The notes under the pieces: generated by a model
What the model saw: the letters and a program-made list of their open reading frames with translations, nothing else
Told to the model about the DNA's origin: nothing
Databases searched by the model: none
Program-made: the position numbers and the translations under genes
NCBI RefSeq assembly: GCF_016862375.1
Contig: NZ_BOMV01000048.1
Coordinates: 106,549-170,548, forward strand
Length of the DNA stretch: 64,000 nt
DNA from: Paractinoplanes rishiriensis
GTDB lineage: Bacteria > Actinomycetota > Actinomycetes > Mycobacteriales > Micromonosporaceae
Direction of reading: 5' to 3'
In this document: positions 1 to 8,373 of the stretch, piece after piece
Position numbering within the stretch: the first letter of the stretch is position 1
Layout of the letters: every line of letters starts with the position of its first letter

Positions 1-108
1 GGTGTCCACTACTGGCGCGACCGGCGCGACGGCGTTCTCCTGCTCCCGCTAACGGCTGGAGTGCTCTTCGTCCCGTGGGCCGTGTACTGGGGGCTGCTCC
101 TGCCCTAG
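1..108 (+). CDS. C-terminal end of a membrane protein (partial)
   Basis: The reading frame is open from the first base and ends at TAG 106-108. The 35 visible residues run from a charged stretch (WRDRRDG) into a hydrophobic segment (VLLLPLTAGVLFVPWAVYWGLLLP) that ends at the stop. This reads as a final transmembrane helix preceded by a basic cytoplasmic loop. The family cannot be identified from so little sequence. The 5' part lies outside the window. Confidence 0.5.
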   Translation, partial: GVHYWRDRRDGVLLLPLTAGVLFVPWAVYWGLLLP

Positions 109-296
109 GTCAATTCAAGCGGTCTGCGTGCTGATGCGCCGTCAGCCAACGCGTCCGACGCGGCTGTGCTATGTTGGTCGCGTTGCAGTTTTGATTTCCG
201 TAGACGTTTTCGGCGCCTGATGGGTTATCACTACCCGTACAGGCGCTTTTCGTTTTTCGTGTCGGTTCCGACGCGGGTGATCAACGCGGCGGCGAA

Positions 297-319
297 AGAG
301 TCCGTACGGTGCGGACTCT
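297..319 (+). promoter_or_regulatory. Hairpin in the 5' leader of the cold-shock gene
   Basis: AGAGTCCG (297-304) and CGGACTCT (312-319) form a perfect 8-bp inverted repeat with a 7-nt loop. It ends about 10 nt before the GAAGGAG ribosome binding site at 330-336. Cold-shock mRNAs are known to carry structured leaders that change shape with temperature. That this hairpin acts in that way is inference; it could also be an operator. Confidence 0.4.
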
Positions 320-341
320 GACAGCCTGCGAAGGAGCAGAC

Positions 342-545
342 ATGGCTACCGGTACCGTGAAGTGGTTCAACGGCGACAAGGGCTTCGGCTTCATCAGCCA
401 GGATGGCGGCGGCGCCGACGTTTTCGCCCATTTCTCGGCGATTTCCGCGAGCGGCTTCCGCAGCCTCGAGGAAAACCAGCGCGTGGAGTTCGACATCGCC
501 CAGGGCCAGAAGGGCCTGCAGGCGGAAAACATCCGCGTGATCTGA
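342..545 (+). CDS. Cold-shock domain protein (CspA family)
   Basis: This 67-residue protein is almost entirely one cold-shock domain (OB fold) that binds single-stranded nucleic acid and melts RNA structure. It has the family hallmarks: TGTVKWFN at the N terminus, RNP-1 (KGFGFIS) and RNP-2 (DVFAHFS). The ATG at 342 follows a strong GAAGGAG site, so the upstream in-frame ATG at 309 is unlikely. The length matches single-domain Csp proteins. The gene stands alone, with a hairpin in its leader (297-319) that may contribute to regulation. Which of the usual several cold-shock paralogues this is cannot be told. Confidence 0.95.
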   Translation: MATGTVKWFNGDKGFGFISQDGGGADVFAHFSAISASGFRSLEENQRVEFDIAQGQKGLQAENIRVI

Positions 546-642
546 TTCACTTTCTGCCGAACGGCGACCCGACTGGTTCAGCGGGCCGCCGTTTCGGCAT
601 TTCCGGCGAGCTGTTGGAGATCTGCAGCGGCCGACGGTCACA

Positions 643-903
643 TCAGCGTCGCCGGTCAACACCTCGTCCAGGCGCAGCGCGAAACACGGTGGCCGCGGGT
701 CGCCGCGCCGCGTCTCGATCCGGGGCCGGCGCATCGGCTGGTTCTGACTCAGGTTCGTGCACGCGCTGATGCAGCCCGTCAGCCTTTTCCCGCAGCTGCC
801 GCAGGGTGACCTCGTCGCGCTCGCCGACCAGTTCCACCTCGATGCGGCAAAACTGATCACAAGGGTATTCGACGACGAACGTCGCCTGCGGGCCGACGGT
901 CAT
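643..903 (-). CDS. Small hypothetical protein
   Basis: A possible 86-residue protein starting MTVGPQATFVVEYPC. The first half has alternating hydrophobic and charged residues typical of a folded domain (FCRIEVELVGERDEVTLRQLREKADGLHQRV). The second half is a disordered-looking Ala/Pro/Arg tail. I recognise no family. There is no clear ribosome binding site before the ATG at 903; an in-frame ATG lies 11 codons upstream. The gene sits downstream of the cold-shock gene on the opposite strand. It could be a chance open frame in GC-rich DNA. Confidence 0.4.
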   Translation of the reverse strand: MTVGPQATFVVEYPCDQFCRIEVELVGERDEVTLRQLREKADGLHQRVHEPESEPADAPAPDRDAARRPAATVFRAAPGRGVDRRR

Positions 904-995
904 CGCACGCCCCGGTCGCTGCCACCCGAAAAGCATGCACCGTGGCGTTCGAGAGAGCTTCGCATAGCGCCATCGTAGTAGCGGACGGGACCGGA

Positions 996-2630
996 CTAGC
1001 TGCGGTGGGACGGGTTGCGAGGTAATTCGACACGGATGGTCGTACCGGGACGACCGTCCGCCGGGCTGATCGTGATGGTGCCGTGGTGGCGTTCGGCGAT
1101 CAGTTTCGCGATGGCCAGTCCCAGGCCCGCGCCGGGAATGGCCAGGTCGGTGGCCACGGCGCCGCGGTAGAAGCGGTCGAACACGTGCGGGCGTTCGTGC
1201 TCCGGTATTCCCAGCCCGGTGTCGGTGACGTCGACAACGGCGGTCGTGTCATTCCCGGAGACGGTCACGCTGACGGCACCGCCCCGCGGGGTGTAGGTGA
1301 TCGCGTTGTCCAGAAGCTCGGTCGTCAGCTGGGTGAGCCGGCGCGCGTCACCCTGCATGGGCATGCGAGCCGGGGTGGTCTGGGTGAGCCTGATGTCTTT
1401 GGCCCGGGCGTGTTCCTCGGCGGCACAGCTGGCGCTGGTGACGACGGTGATCAGGTCGATGTCGGCGACCGTGAGCTCGGTGCGGCCGGCGTCGAGGGCG
1501 GACAGGTCCAGTAGGGCCTCGACCAGGCGTCGCAGCCGTTCGCTGCCGCGCCGGGCCGCGTCGATCATCGGGAACAGGTCGGCGGCGGGGGCGTCAGGTT
1601 CGGTGGCGCTCATCAGCTCGAGGTAGGAGGCGATGATCGTTACCGGGGTGCGGAGTTCGTGGCCGACCAGGTTGAGATATTCGTCCTTGGCGCGGCTGAG
1701 CATCTGCTGGAGGTGTTCGGCGTGGCGGGCCTCGGTGATGTCGTGGAAGACCGCGACGGCGCCGAGGCGTCCGCCCTGCCGGTCGGTGATCGGGTGGGCG
1801 TTGACTCGCACCAGGCGGCGGCCGTCACGGGTGTGCAGCGCGAACTCGGTACGGCGAACGTCGGTGCCGTACAGCGCTCGCCGGAGAGGCATTTGAGCTC
1901 GGTCGACCGGGTTGCCGTCCGGGGTGGTGATCGGTAGCCACGCGGCCCATTTCTCGAGGTCGGTCACCTCCGCGGGCAGGTTGAGGCGCTCGCGCAGGGA
2001 GCGGTTGACCAGCACGAGCCGCTCGTCGGCGGCGCAGGCGGCGACGCCGGTGTCGAGGCTGTCCAGCATCGTGTCCAGGTAGCGGCGCTGCTGGTGTTCG
2101 GCTTCGTGGGCGCGTTGTTCGGCGACGAACGCGGCACACGCCTGGGCGCCGTTGTCCACGGCGGTCAGTTCGTCGGGTTGCCAGTGCCGGGTCTGGTAGT
2201 CCATGACGGCGCAGACGCCGACGATCTCTCCGGCCGGGTCGCGTACGGGAAACCCCGCGTAGGAGCGGATGCCCACGGCTCGCACCGGCGCGTCGGGCGG
2301 GACGCGGTCGTCGGCCTCCACGTCGCTGATCACCAAGGGGAAGCCGGTCCGCAGGAGCAGTCCCGCCAAGGTGGACGACATCGGCACCTGCTGCATCGGC
2401 TCGAAGCCCGGCGGCAGGTTGTGCCCACCGATCAGTCGCATGTTGCGGCCTTCAGCCAGGTGGATCATCGCGCACGCCGCTCGTGCCCCGCCCTCGGTCA
2501 ACGCGGCCAGGCGGTCCGCAGCGACTCGCGACATGCCCCCAGGGGTCATCTCCATCACCGGCGCAGGGACCTCTGCCGACACTGGTTCGTCGATCAGGAC
2601 GCCGCGCTCGGGTACTGGACGGAAGTCCAT
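996..2630 (-). CDS. GAF/PAS sensor histidine kinase
   Basis: A 544-residue soluble sensor kinase. Residues about 25-175 resemble a GAF domain (DRLAALTEGGARAACAMIHL...VGVCAVMDYQTRHW). About 180-300 is a PAS domain with a PAC-like ending (VAVFHDITEARHAEH). HisKA follows, with the phospho-acceptor His near residue 324 in GHELRTPVT. The HATPase_c domain has the N box ELLDNAITYTP and G boxes DTGLGIP and GAGLGLAIAK. No transmembrane segment is visible, so it probably senses a cytoplasmic or diffusible signal. GGAGGTGA ends about 10 nt before the ATG at 2630. No response regulator is adjacent, so its partner is unknown. Confidence 0.9.
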   Translation of the reverse strand: MDFRPVPERGVLIDEPVSAEVPAPVMEMTPGGMSRVAADRLAALTEGGARAACAMIHLAEGRNMRLIGGHNLPPGFEPMQQVPMSSTLAGLLLRTGFPLVISDVEADDRVPPDAPVRAVGIRSYAGFPVRDPAGEIVGVCAVMDYQTRHWQPDELTAVDNGAQACAAFVAEQRAHEAEHQQRRYLDTMLDSLDTGVAACAADERLVLVNRSLRERLNLPAEVTDLEKWAAWLPITTPDGNPVDRAQMPLRRALYGTDVRRTEFALHTRDGRRLVRVNAHPITDRQGGRLGAVAVFHDITEARHAEHLQQMLSRAKDEYLNLVGHELRTPVTIIASYLELMSATEPDAPAADLFPMIDAARRGSERLRRLVEALLDLSALDAGRTELTVADIDLITVVTSASCAAEEHARAKDIRLTQTTPARMPMQGDARRLTQLTTELLDNAITYTPRGGAVSVTVSGNDTTAVVDVTDTGLGIPEHERPHVFDRFYRGAVATDLAIPGAGLGLAIAKLIAERHHGTITISPADGRPGTTIRVELPRNPSHRS

Positions 2631-3215
2631 CTCCTCAGTGTCACCTCCGCTGCTGCGCTAGGAGCATGGAACATGCAAGTCGAAGAAATCGGGAGCTCGG
2701 CACCAGGCCGAGAAAATCTATGGCCAAGTCACTAGACTTTCTCGCCAGGACCGATTAATGTTCCTGGTGTTGACAACGAGATCGTGTGGAGACGCCGACG
2801 AGAGTGACCGAGCGTCAAGCAGGGCCCGGACCCATGTCGCGGGCTCGCTCGGCACGCTGAGAGGTTAAGACCCTGCCTGGCAGGGGGCCTGTCGCACGTG
2901 TTCGAGGCCATGAAGTTGCGTGGGGCTTCGACACCGACGGGCAGCACCGCAAGACCGCAGCACTGCAAGACCGCAGTACAAGAGCACGACAGCACGACAG
3001 ATGTTGGAAGCAGAGGAAAGGGAGGGCTAGACACCGTTGGATCGCCCGCTTTCAGGACGCAGTTCCGGCCCTGGGCGGTCACCGCAGTTTCCATCGAACG
3101 AGAGGTGGTCTCCGGTCACGCTTAAGCGATCCTCGCACCGCATGCCGATCGCGGCTGGTGCGGATATGACAACCCGACGAACTTGTCGGTAGATGGTGTA
3201 TTAACCCGTAGCCCT
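2631..3215. other. Intergenic stretch without a convincing gene
   Basis: About 580 bp between the histidine kinase start and the MerR-type gene. Short open frames exist on both strands, but none has a recognisable domain and a good ribosome binding site. Around 2943-3000 there are short imperfect direct repeats (GCAAGACCGCAG twice, then CACGACAG twice). Promoters for the leftward kinase and the rightward MerR gene probably lie at the two ends. Confidence 0.5.
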
Positions 3216-3243
3216 GGGCCCCGGCGCTTCTGCGCCGGGGCCC
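3216..3243 (+). promoter_or_regulatory. Strong hairpin directly upstream of the MerR-type gene
   Basis: GGGCCCCGGCGC (3216-3227) pairs perfectly with GCGCCGGGGCCC (3232-3243) around the tetraloop TTCT. The stem is 12 bp and almost pure G-C. It ends 7 nt before the GGAGAG ribosome binding site at 3251. No gene on the same strand ends upstream, so it is not an obvious terminator. It most likely sits in the leader of the MerR-type mRNA, as an attenuator or stability element, or is a DNA palindrome. Confidence 0.55.
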
Positions 3244-3262
3244 TCGTCATGGAGAGATGTGT

Positions 3263-3592
3263 ATGGCGCAACCCGATGACATGTTTGGCGACGACGACTA
3301 TCCGGCCTACACGATGGGCCGTGCCGCGGAAATCACCGGCGCCTCGCAGGATTTCCTGCGCCGGCTCGACGAGGCAAAACTGATCACCCCGTTCCGATCG
3401 GGCGGCGGGCACCGCCGCTACTCCCGTTACCAGCTGCGCCTCGCCGCGAGGGCCCGGGAGATGGTCGAGCGCGGCACCGCGCTGGAAGCCGCCTGCCGGA
3501 TCATCATCCTCGAGGACCAACTGGAAGAAGCCCTCCGGCAGAACGAGGACTACCGACGCGGGCAGGAAAGCCGGCAAGAAAACGGCGCCTGA
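3263..3592 (+). CDS. MerR-type helix-turn-helix regulator
   Basis: A 109-residue DNA-binding protein. After an acidic N terminus (DDMFGDDDYP) comes a MerR-type winged helix (YTMGRAAEITGASQDFLRRLDEAKLITP) and the wing with its typical HRRYS. A C-terminal helix (IIILEDQLEEALRQNEDY) probably forms the dimerisation coiled coil. There is no effector domain and no Cys cluster, so it is not a classic metal-sensing MerR. The ATG at 3263 lies 6-8 nt after GGAGAG; an in-frame ATG at 3257 is too close to it. The stop abuts that of the convergent DUF3291 gene. Its target is unknown. Confidence 0.8.
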   Translation: MAQPDDMFGDDDYPAYTMGRAAEITGASQDFLRRLDEAKLITPFRSGGGHRRYSRYQLRLAARAREMVERGTALEAACRIIILEDQLEEALRQNEDYRRGQESRQENGA

Positions 3593-4054
3593 TCAGCGCC
3601 GGCTGAGCTGCGGCGCCGGAAAGATCTCGCGCAGGTGGAACGCCTCCGGCGTGGGGCCGTCGGCCTCCAGGCGGCCCAGCCGGGAGATGGCCTGCCGCAG
3701 CGTCGGCAGCCTGCCGGCCGGGATCCACCACAGGACCAGCGACGCGTGGTGGCCGTGCGGGACGAACCATTCCCGCCGGCGCCGCAGGTAATCGAGGTGA
3801 TCGGACTGGTAGGCGTACGCCCGCAGGTGTTCGGGGGATTCCCAGACCGACAGGGTGTAGATCCGGCTCGGGTCGGTGGGTGCGGCGATCGTGCCGTCGC
3901 CGTTTTCGTCGGTCAGGCGCCAGACGAAGCCCGGTGAGCGGTCGGCCAGGGCGTTCATCAGGGCGATGCCCTCGGCGAAATCGGTCATCGAGGGGTCTTC
4001 CAGCGGGGCTCGGAGGCGGGCGGTGTTCATCTGGGCCAGGTGGAAGTCGCTCAT
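3593..4054 (-). CDS. DUF3291 domain protein
   Basis: A 153-residue protein matching the DUF3291 family: N-terminal FHLAQMNTARLRAPLED, then the conserved FVWRL, the YTLSVWESPEHLRAYAY segment and LVLWWIPAG. The fold is expected to be a ferredoxin-like alpha/beta barrel related to antibiotic-biosynthesis monooxygenases, but no reaction is established for the family. It lies 40 nt downstream of the SufR-like regulator on the same strand, probably in one operon. The stop touches the stop of the convergent MerR-type gene. GGAGGG lies 16 nt before the ATG, farther than usual. Confidence 0.8.
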   Translation of the reverse strand: MSDFHLAQMNTARLRAPLEDPSMTDFAEGIALMNALADRSPGFVWRLTDENGDGTIAAPTDPSRIYTLSVWESPEHLRAYAYQSDHLDYLRRRREWFVPHGHHASLVLWWIPAGRLPTLRQAISRLGRLEADGPTPEAFHLREIFPAPQLSRR

Positions 4055-4094
4055 CGGCTCAGCTCACCAGCCCTCCGGTCTATTGTCAATGGGA

Positions 4095-4733
4095 TTACTT
4101 TTTAGAGAGCGTCACGCAGCAGCGGCCCGACGCCGCCTCGATCCGGGCGGCCCAGGTGTCGTCCAGACCGGCGCCGTCCAGCAGGCCCGCGATCATGGCC
4201 AGGTTCATGCCGCAGATCAGAGGCGGGAACTGCTCCGCCAGCAGGTGGAACGGGCAGTTGCGCAGCTCGATCCGGTCGGGGCCGGCCGCCACCGGTGCGT
4301 AGCCCCGCCCGGCCAGCAACTCGGTCACCTCGGGGCAGGCCGGCGTGCGGCGGCCGTGCCGCCGCGCCACCTTGTAGAGGGTCTCCTCGGCGCCGGCCTG
4401 CTCGATCGCCTCGGCGAGCAATTCGGCGGCCGACCGATAGGCGCGCGGCGGCACGCTCACCGCGTGCTCCGCCGCGGCGACCTGGTAGAGCTTGGCGGGC
4501 CGGCCGGCGCCGGGGCCGGTCTTTCCGGACCTTCGGGCGTACGAGACCTCGAGCAGCCCCGCCGCCACCAGTTTGTCCAGGTGGAACGCGGCGAGCGTGC
4601 GTCCGACGCCGAGCGTCTCGGCTACCTGGTCGCGCCCGACCGGTCCGGCGCCGTCCGCGACCACCTGGTACGCCTGCCGTCGCACCCGGTCGGTGAGGCT
4701 GGCCAGGGCGTCGAGGTCGTCGAGGTTCTGCAC
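4095..4733 (-). CDS. SufR-like winged-helix regulator with Cys cluster
   Basis: A 212-residue transcription factor. Residues about 10-80 form an ArsR/SufR-type winged helix (RRQAYQVVADGAGPVGRDQVAETLGVGRTLAAFHLDKLVAAGLL). The C-terminal half carries CPFH (C160, H163), C174 in LICGMNL and a final CC pair (C205, C206). SufR-type repressors bind an Fe-S cluster through this arrangement, so redox or iron sensing is likely. The GTG start at 4733 follows GGGGAA with short spacing. It lies 31 nt downstream of the AfsR-like gene and 40 nt upstream of DUF3291, so it may control the latter. No suf genes are nearby, so the target is uncertain. Confidence 0.8.
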   Translation of the reverse strand: MQNLDDLDALASLTDRVRRQAYQVVADGAGPVGRDQVAETLGVGRTLAAFHLDKLVAAGLLEVSYARRSGKTGPGAGRPAKLYQVAAAEHAVSVPPRAYRSAAELLAEAIEQAGAEETLYKVARRHGRRTPACPEVTELLAGRGYAPVAAGPDRIELRNCPFHLLAEQFPPLICGMNLAMIAGLLDGAGLDDTWAARIEAASGRCCVTLSKK

Positions 4734-4764
4734 TTCCCCATCGTATTGCCAACGAGGCTTGTTG

Positions 4765-7521
4765 CTAGAAGCTGGACCTCAGCTTGACGTGGATGTCGGT
4801 GGCGCCCTGCTGGTCCTGTTCGTCGAGGATGTCCACCGCCGCCTGCCACGCCACCCGGGCCGCCTTGGCGTCGCCCGCCGCGTCGTGGGTGTCGCCAAGG
4901 CGGTCCAGGGTGTCCGCCTCGCCGCGCCGGTCGCCGAGCCGGCGGTAGAGGTCGATGGCCCGGCCGTAGTCGGCGATCGCATCCGGGTATTCGCCCAGGT
5001 GGTGCCGGGCGTAGCCGAGGCTGTCCCAGGTCGCGGCCGCGCCGGGCAGGTTGCCGATCTCCTCGTCCAGGACCAGGGCCTGCTTGCAGATGGTCAGCGC
5101 CGACTCGTGCTCGCCGCGCTGGATGTGGCACCAGGCGGCGGCGCTCAGGGCGTCCGCCTCGCCGGCTCGGCGGCCGTTGGCGCGGTACAGGGCGATCGCC
5201 TGGCCCAGGCTGTCCAGCGCCGTGTCGTACTCGCCCTGTTCGGCATAGCTGTGCGCCAGCGTCATGTGCGCGAACGCGGCGAGAGGGCCGGCGCCCAGTT
5301 CACCGGCCAGCGCGATGGTCTGCCGCAGGTGCGTACGGGCCTCGTCGAGACGGCCGAGCCGGATCGCCGCGGTGGCCAGGAACCGGTGCCCGTGCACCTG
5401 GCCGGTCCGGTCGTCCGCGTCGCGGGCGGCCGCCAGACCGATCTGCTGTGCCGCGAACCATTCCTGCCAGTGGCCCTGGCGTTCCATGAAGGTGGCCAGC
5501 GCCCAGACGAGCTGCCAGGAGTGCACGGGAAGCCCGATCGCGGCGGCCTGTTCCACCGCGGCGAGCAGCACCGCGCGCTCGGCGACGAACCAGGTCAGGG
5601 CTTCGGCGTGGTCCGTGAAGCGTTCCGCCGTCACGCCGGGGTCGGCCGCCACCAGCGCGATCTGATTCCGGTGGCGATTGAGCAGCATGGTGGCCGCGCT
5701 TGCCGAGTGCAGGAGATGACCGAGTACGCGGCGCTGCGCCGCGAGCCGGTCGGCCGGGGCGTCCAGCGACCCCGAAAGCTCGGTCGCATAGGCGCGCAGC
5801 AGGTCGTGCATCGCGTACCTGGCCTGGGAATGCTCAGCCACGAGATGAGCGCGAGTGAGCTCCACCAGCAGTGGCCGCACCTCGCTCGTCGGAACGCCGG
5901 CCAGACTGGCCGCGGCGGCGAGCGAGAGATCGGGGCCGGCCCGCAGCCCGAGCAGGCGGAACAGCCGGCCGGCCGCGGGACTGAGGATGCGGTACGACCA
6001 GGAGAACACCGCGCGGACGTCGGCCACCCGCTCGCCGCCGTCGAACGCGTCGAGCCCACCCAGGTCCGCGGCGAGCACGCCCAGCGACCGGACCGGGTTG
6101 GTGACCGCGCGGGCCGCCACGATCGCCAGGGCCAGCGGCAGTCGCGCGCAGGACGCGGCGATGCGGTCCACGGCTTCCGGCTCGGCCGCGGCGCGAGTCG
6201 TGCCCAGCCGGCCGGCGAGCAGTTCCCGGGCCTCGTCCGCCGGCAGCAGGTCGAGCGGCACCGGGTGCGCGCCCTCGATGGCGACCAGCCCGGACAGCTG
6301 GTCGCGGCTGGTCACCACGACCAGGCAGCCGGGCGTGCCGGGCAGCAGCGGGCGGACCTGCTCGGCCTCCCGGGCGTTGTCCAGCACCACCAGCACCCGG
6401 CGGCCGGCGAACATGCTGCGGTACAGGCTTTCCTGCGCGGCCGGCGAGCTCGGGATCCGCTGCGGCGGCACCTGCCAGCCGTCCAGGAAGGCGCGGACCG
6501 CCTCGGCCGGCCGCATCGCCGAGCCGCCCGGGTCGAAGCCGCGCAGGTTCAGATAGAGCTGCCCGTCCGGGAAACGCGCGGCGACCTGATGGGCCCAGTG
6601 CACGGCCAGCGCGGTCTTGCCCACGCCCGCGGTGCCGGACACCACGCAGATCGGCACGGCGGGTGGCGTGCTGCCGGCCAGGACCGCGTTCAGCTCGGCC
6701 AGCGCCTCGGTGCGGCCGGTGAACCCCCGCACGCCTACCGGCAGCTGGGCGGGCACGTCGGCCCGGGGCTTCGCCGGCGACTCCAGGTCGCCGCGGAGGA
6801 TCGCCTGGTGCAGTTGCCGCAGCTCAGTGCCCGGATCGGTGCCCAGCTCCTCGGCCAGCTGCTGCCGGACGGTCGTGTAGTGGTCGAGTGCCTCCGCCGC
6901 GCGCCCGGCCGCGTACTGTGCCCGCATCAAGGCCGCTGCCAGCGGCTCCACCAGCGGATACTCGGTGACCAGCCCGCTCAGCCGGGCGATCACCGCGCCC
7001 GGGTTTCCGGCCCGGGTCTCGGCCGGTCCCCAGTCCACGACGGCGTCCAGCCACTGCTGCCGCCAGCTTTCCCGCATCCGGTCGGCCCAGGCTCCGGTGA
7101 GTCCGGCGAGAGGTTCGGAAGACCACAGATCCAATGCCGTACGCAGCAGCACTGCGCGCTCCGGATCGTCCGGGTCGAGCCGGCGTGCCCGGTCGACGAG
7201 GCGCTGGAACCGGTGCAGGTCGACGGTGTCCGGCTCGGTGTCGAGCAGGTAGCCGCCGGCCCCGCGCAGCAGCCGGACCGGTTCGGCACCGTCCGCCGCC
7301 GCCTCCAGCAACCGCCGGATCCGGGTGATGTGCGTGTGCAGCGTCCGGCGGGCCTGCGGCGGCGGCTGCCCGTCCCAGACCCGGTCGACCAGCGTGTCGA
7401 CCGGCACCGCCCGCCCGGCGTCGACCACGAGGACGGCCAGCACCGCGAGCTGCTGCCGGCGCGCCGCCTGACCGCACACGAGGGTGTCAAGCGGGCCCAG
7501 AATCCGGAAATCCATCCTCAC
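4765..7521 (-). CDS. AfsR/SARP-type STAND regulator (BTAD, NB-ARC, TPR)
   Basis: A 918-residue regulator. The N terminus (MDFRILGPLDTLVCG) begins the OmpR-like DNA-binding domain of SARP proteins, with the bacterial transcriptional activation domain to about residue 245. An NB-ARC ATPase follows: P-loop GTAGVGKTALAVHWAH near 294-302, Walker B RRVLVVLDNA and the LPLAL motif. TPR repeats fill about 640-915 (for example YDTALDSLGQAIALYRANG). AfsR-like proteins activate secondary-metabolite genes when the STAND domain is switched by ligand or phosphorylation. The start is GTG 7521 or ATG 7515. A paralogue of the same design lies at 22232-25036. The target genes are not evident here. Confidence 0.9.
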   Translation of the reverse strand: MRMDFRILGPLDTLVCGQAARRQQLAVLAVLVVDAGRAVPVDTLVDRVWDGQPPPQARRTLHTHITRIRRLLEAAADGAEPVRLLRGAGGYLLDTEPDTVDLHRFQRLVDRARRLDPDDPERAVLLRTALDLWSSEPLAGLTGAWADRMRESWRQQWLDAVVDWGPAETRAGNPGAVIARLSGLVTEYPLVEPLAAALMRAQYAAGRAAEALDHYTTVRQQLAEELGTDPGTELRQLHQAILRGDLESPAKPRADVPAQLPVGVRGFTGRTEALAELNAVLAGSTPPAVPICVVSGTAGVGKTALAVHWAHQVAARFPDGQLYLNLRGFDPGGSAMRPAEAVRAFLDGWQVPPQRIPSSPAAQESLYRSMFAGRRVLVVLDNAREAEQVRPLLPGTPGCLVVVTSRDQLSGLVAIEGAHPVPLDLLPADEARELLAGRLGTTRAAAEPEAVDRIAASCARLPLALAIVAARAVTNPVRSLGVLAADLGGLDAFDGGERVADVRAVFSWSYRILSPAAGRLFRLLGLRAGPDLSLAAAASLAGVPTSEVRPLLVELTRAHLVAEHSQARYAMHDLLRAYATELSGSLDAPADRLAAQRRVLGHLLHSASAATMLLNRHRNQIALVAADPGVTAERFTDHAEALTWFVAERAVLLAAVEQAAAIGLPVHSWQLVWALATFMERQGHWQEWFAAQQIGLAAARDADDRTGQVHGHRFLATAAIRLGRLDEARTHLRQTIALAGELGAGPLAAFAHMTLAHSYAEQGEYDTALDSLGQAIALYRANGRRAGEADALSAAAWCHIQRGEHESALTICKQALVLDEEIGNLPGAAATWDSLGYARHHLGEYPDAIADYGRAIDLYRRLGDRRGEADTLDRLGDTHDAAGDAKAARVAWQAAVDILDEQDQQGATDIHVKLRSSF

Positions 7522-7580
7522 CCATCGATAGTTAACAAATGGTCAAGCGTTCGGCCCACACATCCGTCGCAAGGTTTACA

Positions 7581-7607
7581 TCGGCGGAGCCACGGGGGTT
7601 CCGCCGA
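7581..7607 (+). promoter_or_regulatory. Hairpin upstream of the DUF2690 gene
   Basis: TCGGCGGA (7581-7588) and TCCGCCGA (7600-7607) form an 8-bp perfect inverted repeat with an 11-nt loop. It ends just before the GAGGGGAA ribosome binding site at about 7611-7618. It lies between two divergent genes and could be an operator or a leader hairpin. Confidence 0.4.
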
Positions 7608-7627
7608 CTCGTGAGGGGAACACCACC

Positions 7628-8146
7628 ATGAAGTGGTTCCGCCTACCGCTCGCTCTGCTCAGTTGTCTCGCCATGGCCGGGGCCGCCGCCACCACCGTCG
7701 TCGTCGCCACGGCCGGCCCGGCCAGCGCCGCGACCTGCTCCGGCAACGGCTGCAACGGCACCGACCCGCAGGCCACCGGCTGCTCCGCGAACGCCATCAC
7801 GCTGTCCTCGGCCCGCATGATCACCATCCGTACCGGCGACGACGTCGGCTCGATCGAGATGCGCTACAGCCGCACCTGCCGCACCCAGTGGATCCGGGTG
7901 ACGAGCCGGATCACCGACTGCTCGGGCGACCCGTGCACGAACATGGCTCGCGTCCGGCGGCCCGCGGGCGCCGACGGCGGGGCGATCTCGTACCAGGACA
8001 ACGGGCGGCCCAACTCGGGCGCGGTGAGCCAGTGGTCCCGGCAGGTCTACACCCCGAACACCCGATCGTGCGGGACGGGCGCGATCGATACCGGGAACGA
8101 CACCGGTGTTCCCAACCGCGTGAACGGCGCGGAGATCTGCGGCTGA
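7628..8146 (+). CDS. Secreted DUF2690 protein
   Basis: A 172-residue exported protein. A signal peptide (MKWFRLPLALLSCLAMAGAAATTVVVATAGPASA) is probably cleaved at ASA, leaving a small Cys-rich domain. The mature part has the DUF2690 signature CSGNGCNGTDPQATGC followed by a beta-rich region (SIEMRYSRTCRTQWIRV). Several Cys residues are likely disulphide-bonded outside the cell. The family is common in actinobacteria, often at the end of regulatory proteins, and has no established activity. GAGGGGAA precedes the ATG at good spacing. It is divergent from the AfsR-like regulator, which may control it. Confidence 0.85.
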   Translation: MKWFRLPLALLSCLAMAGAAATTVVVATAGPASAATCSGNGCNGTDPQATGCSANAITLSSARMITIRTGDDVGSIEMRYSRTCRTQWIRVTSRITDCSGDPCTNMARVRRPAGADGGAISYQDNGRPNSGAVSQWSRQVYTPNTRSCGTGAIDTGNDTGVPNRVNGAEICG

Positions 8147-8351
8147 CCGGCCGGGGGGGGGTCACGCCGGCCGGAGCCTGCCACGAGCGGGCCCCGGCCG
8201 GCGGCTGTCAGATTGTCCACAGTAGAGAATTGGACGGGTTACGCGAAAGGCCAGGTCAGGCGCATCCTTTCGGGTACCCGACCCGTTGTACCGCCGAGTA
8301 GTCACCGACCTGGACAAAAAGGAGAGCCTTTCAGGGGTTCCCTCAATCATG

Positions 8352-8364
8352 ATCCAAATTGGAT
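8352..8364 (+). promoter_or_regulatory. Palindrome ATCCAA-A-TTGGAT before the first fxsT gene
   Basis: ATCCAA and TTGGAT form a perfect inverted repeat around one A. The same 13-bp site with a single change (ATCCATATTGGAT) recurs at 11589-11601 in the decayed copy of this region. This AT-rich palindrome in GC-rich DNA just before the likely GTG start is a candidate operator. An ATG at 8349 opens a 17-codon frame (MIQIGYSSG...) that would overlap the start and could be a leader peptide. Confidence 0.4.
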
Positions 8365-8373
8365 ACTCATCGG

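Noticed and set aside
4492..7614. 1040-codon antisense frame across the first AfsR-like gene
   Set aside because: Antisense shadow with no recognisable domain. The minus-strand product is a full STAND regulator.
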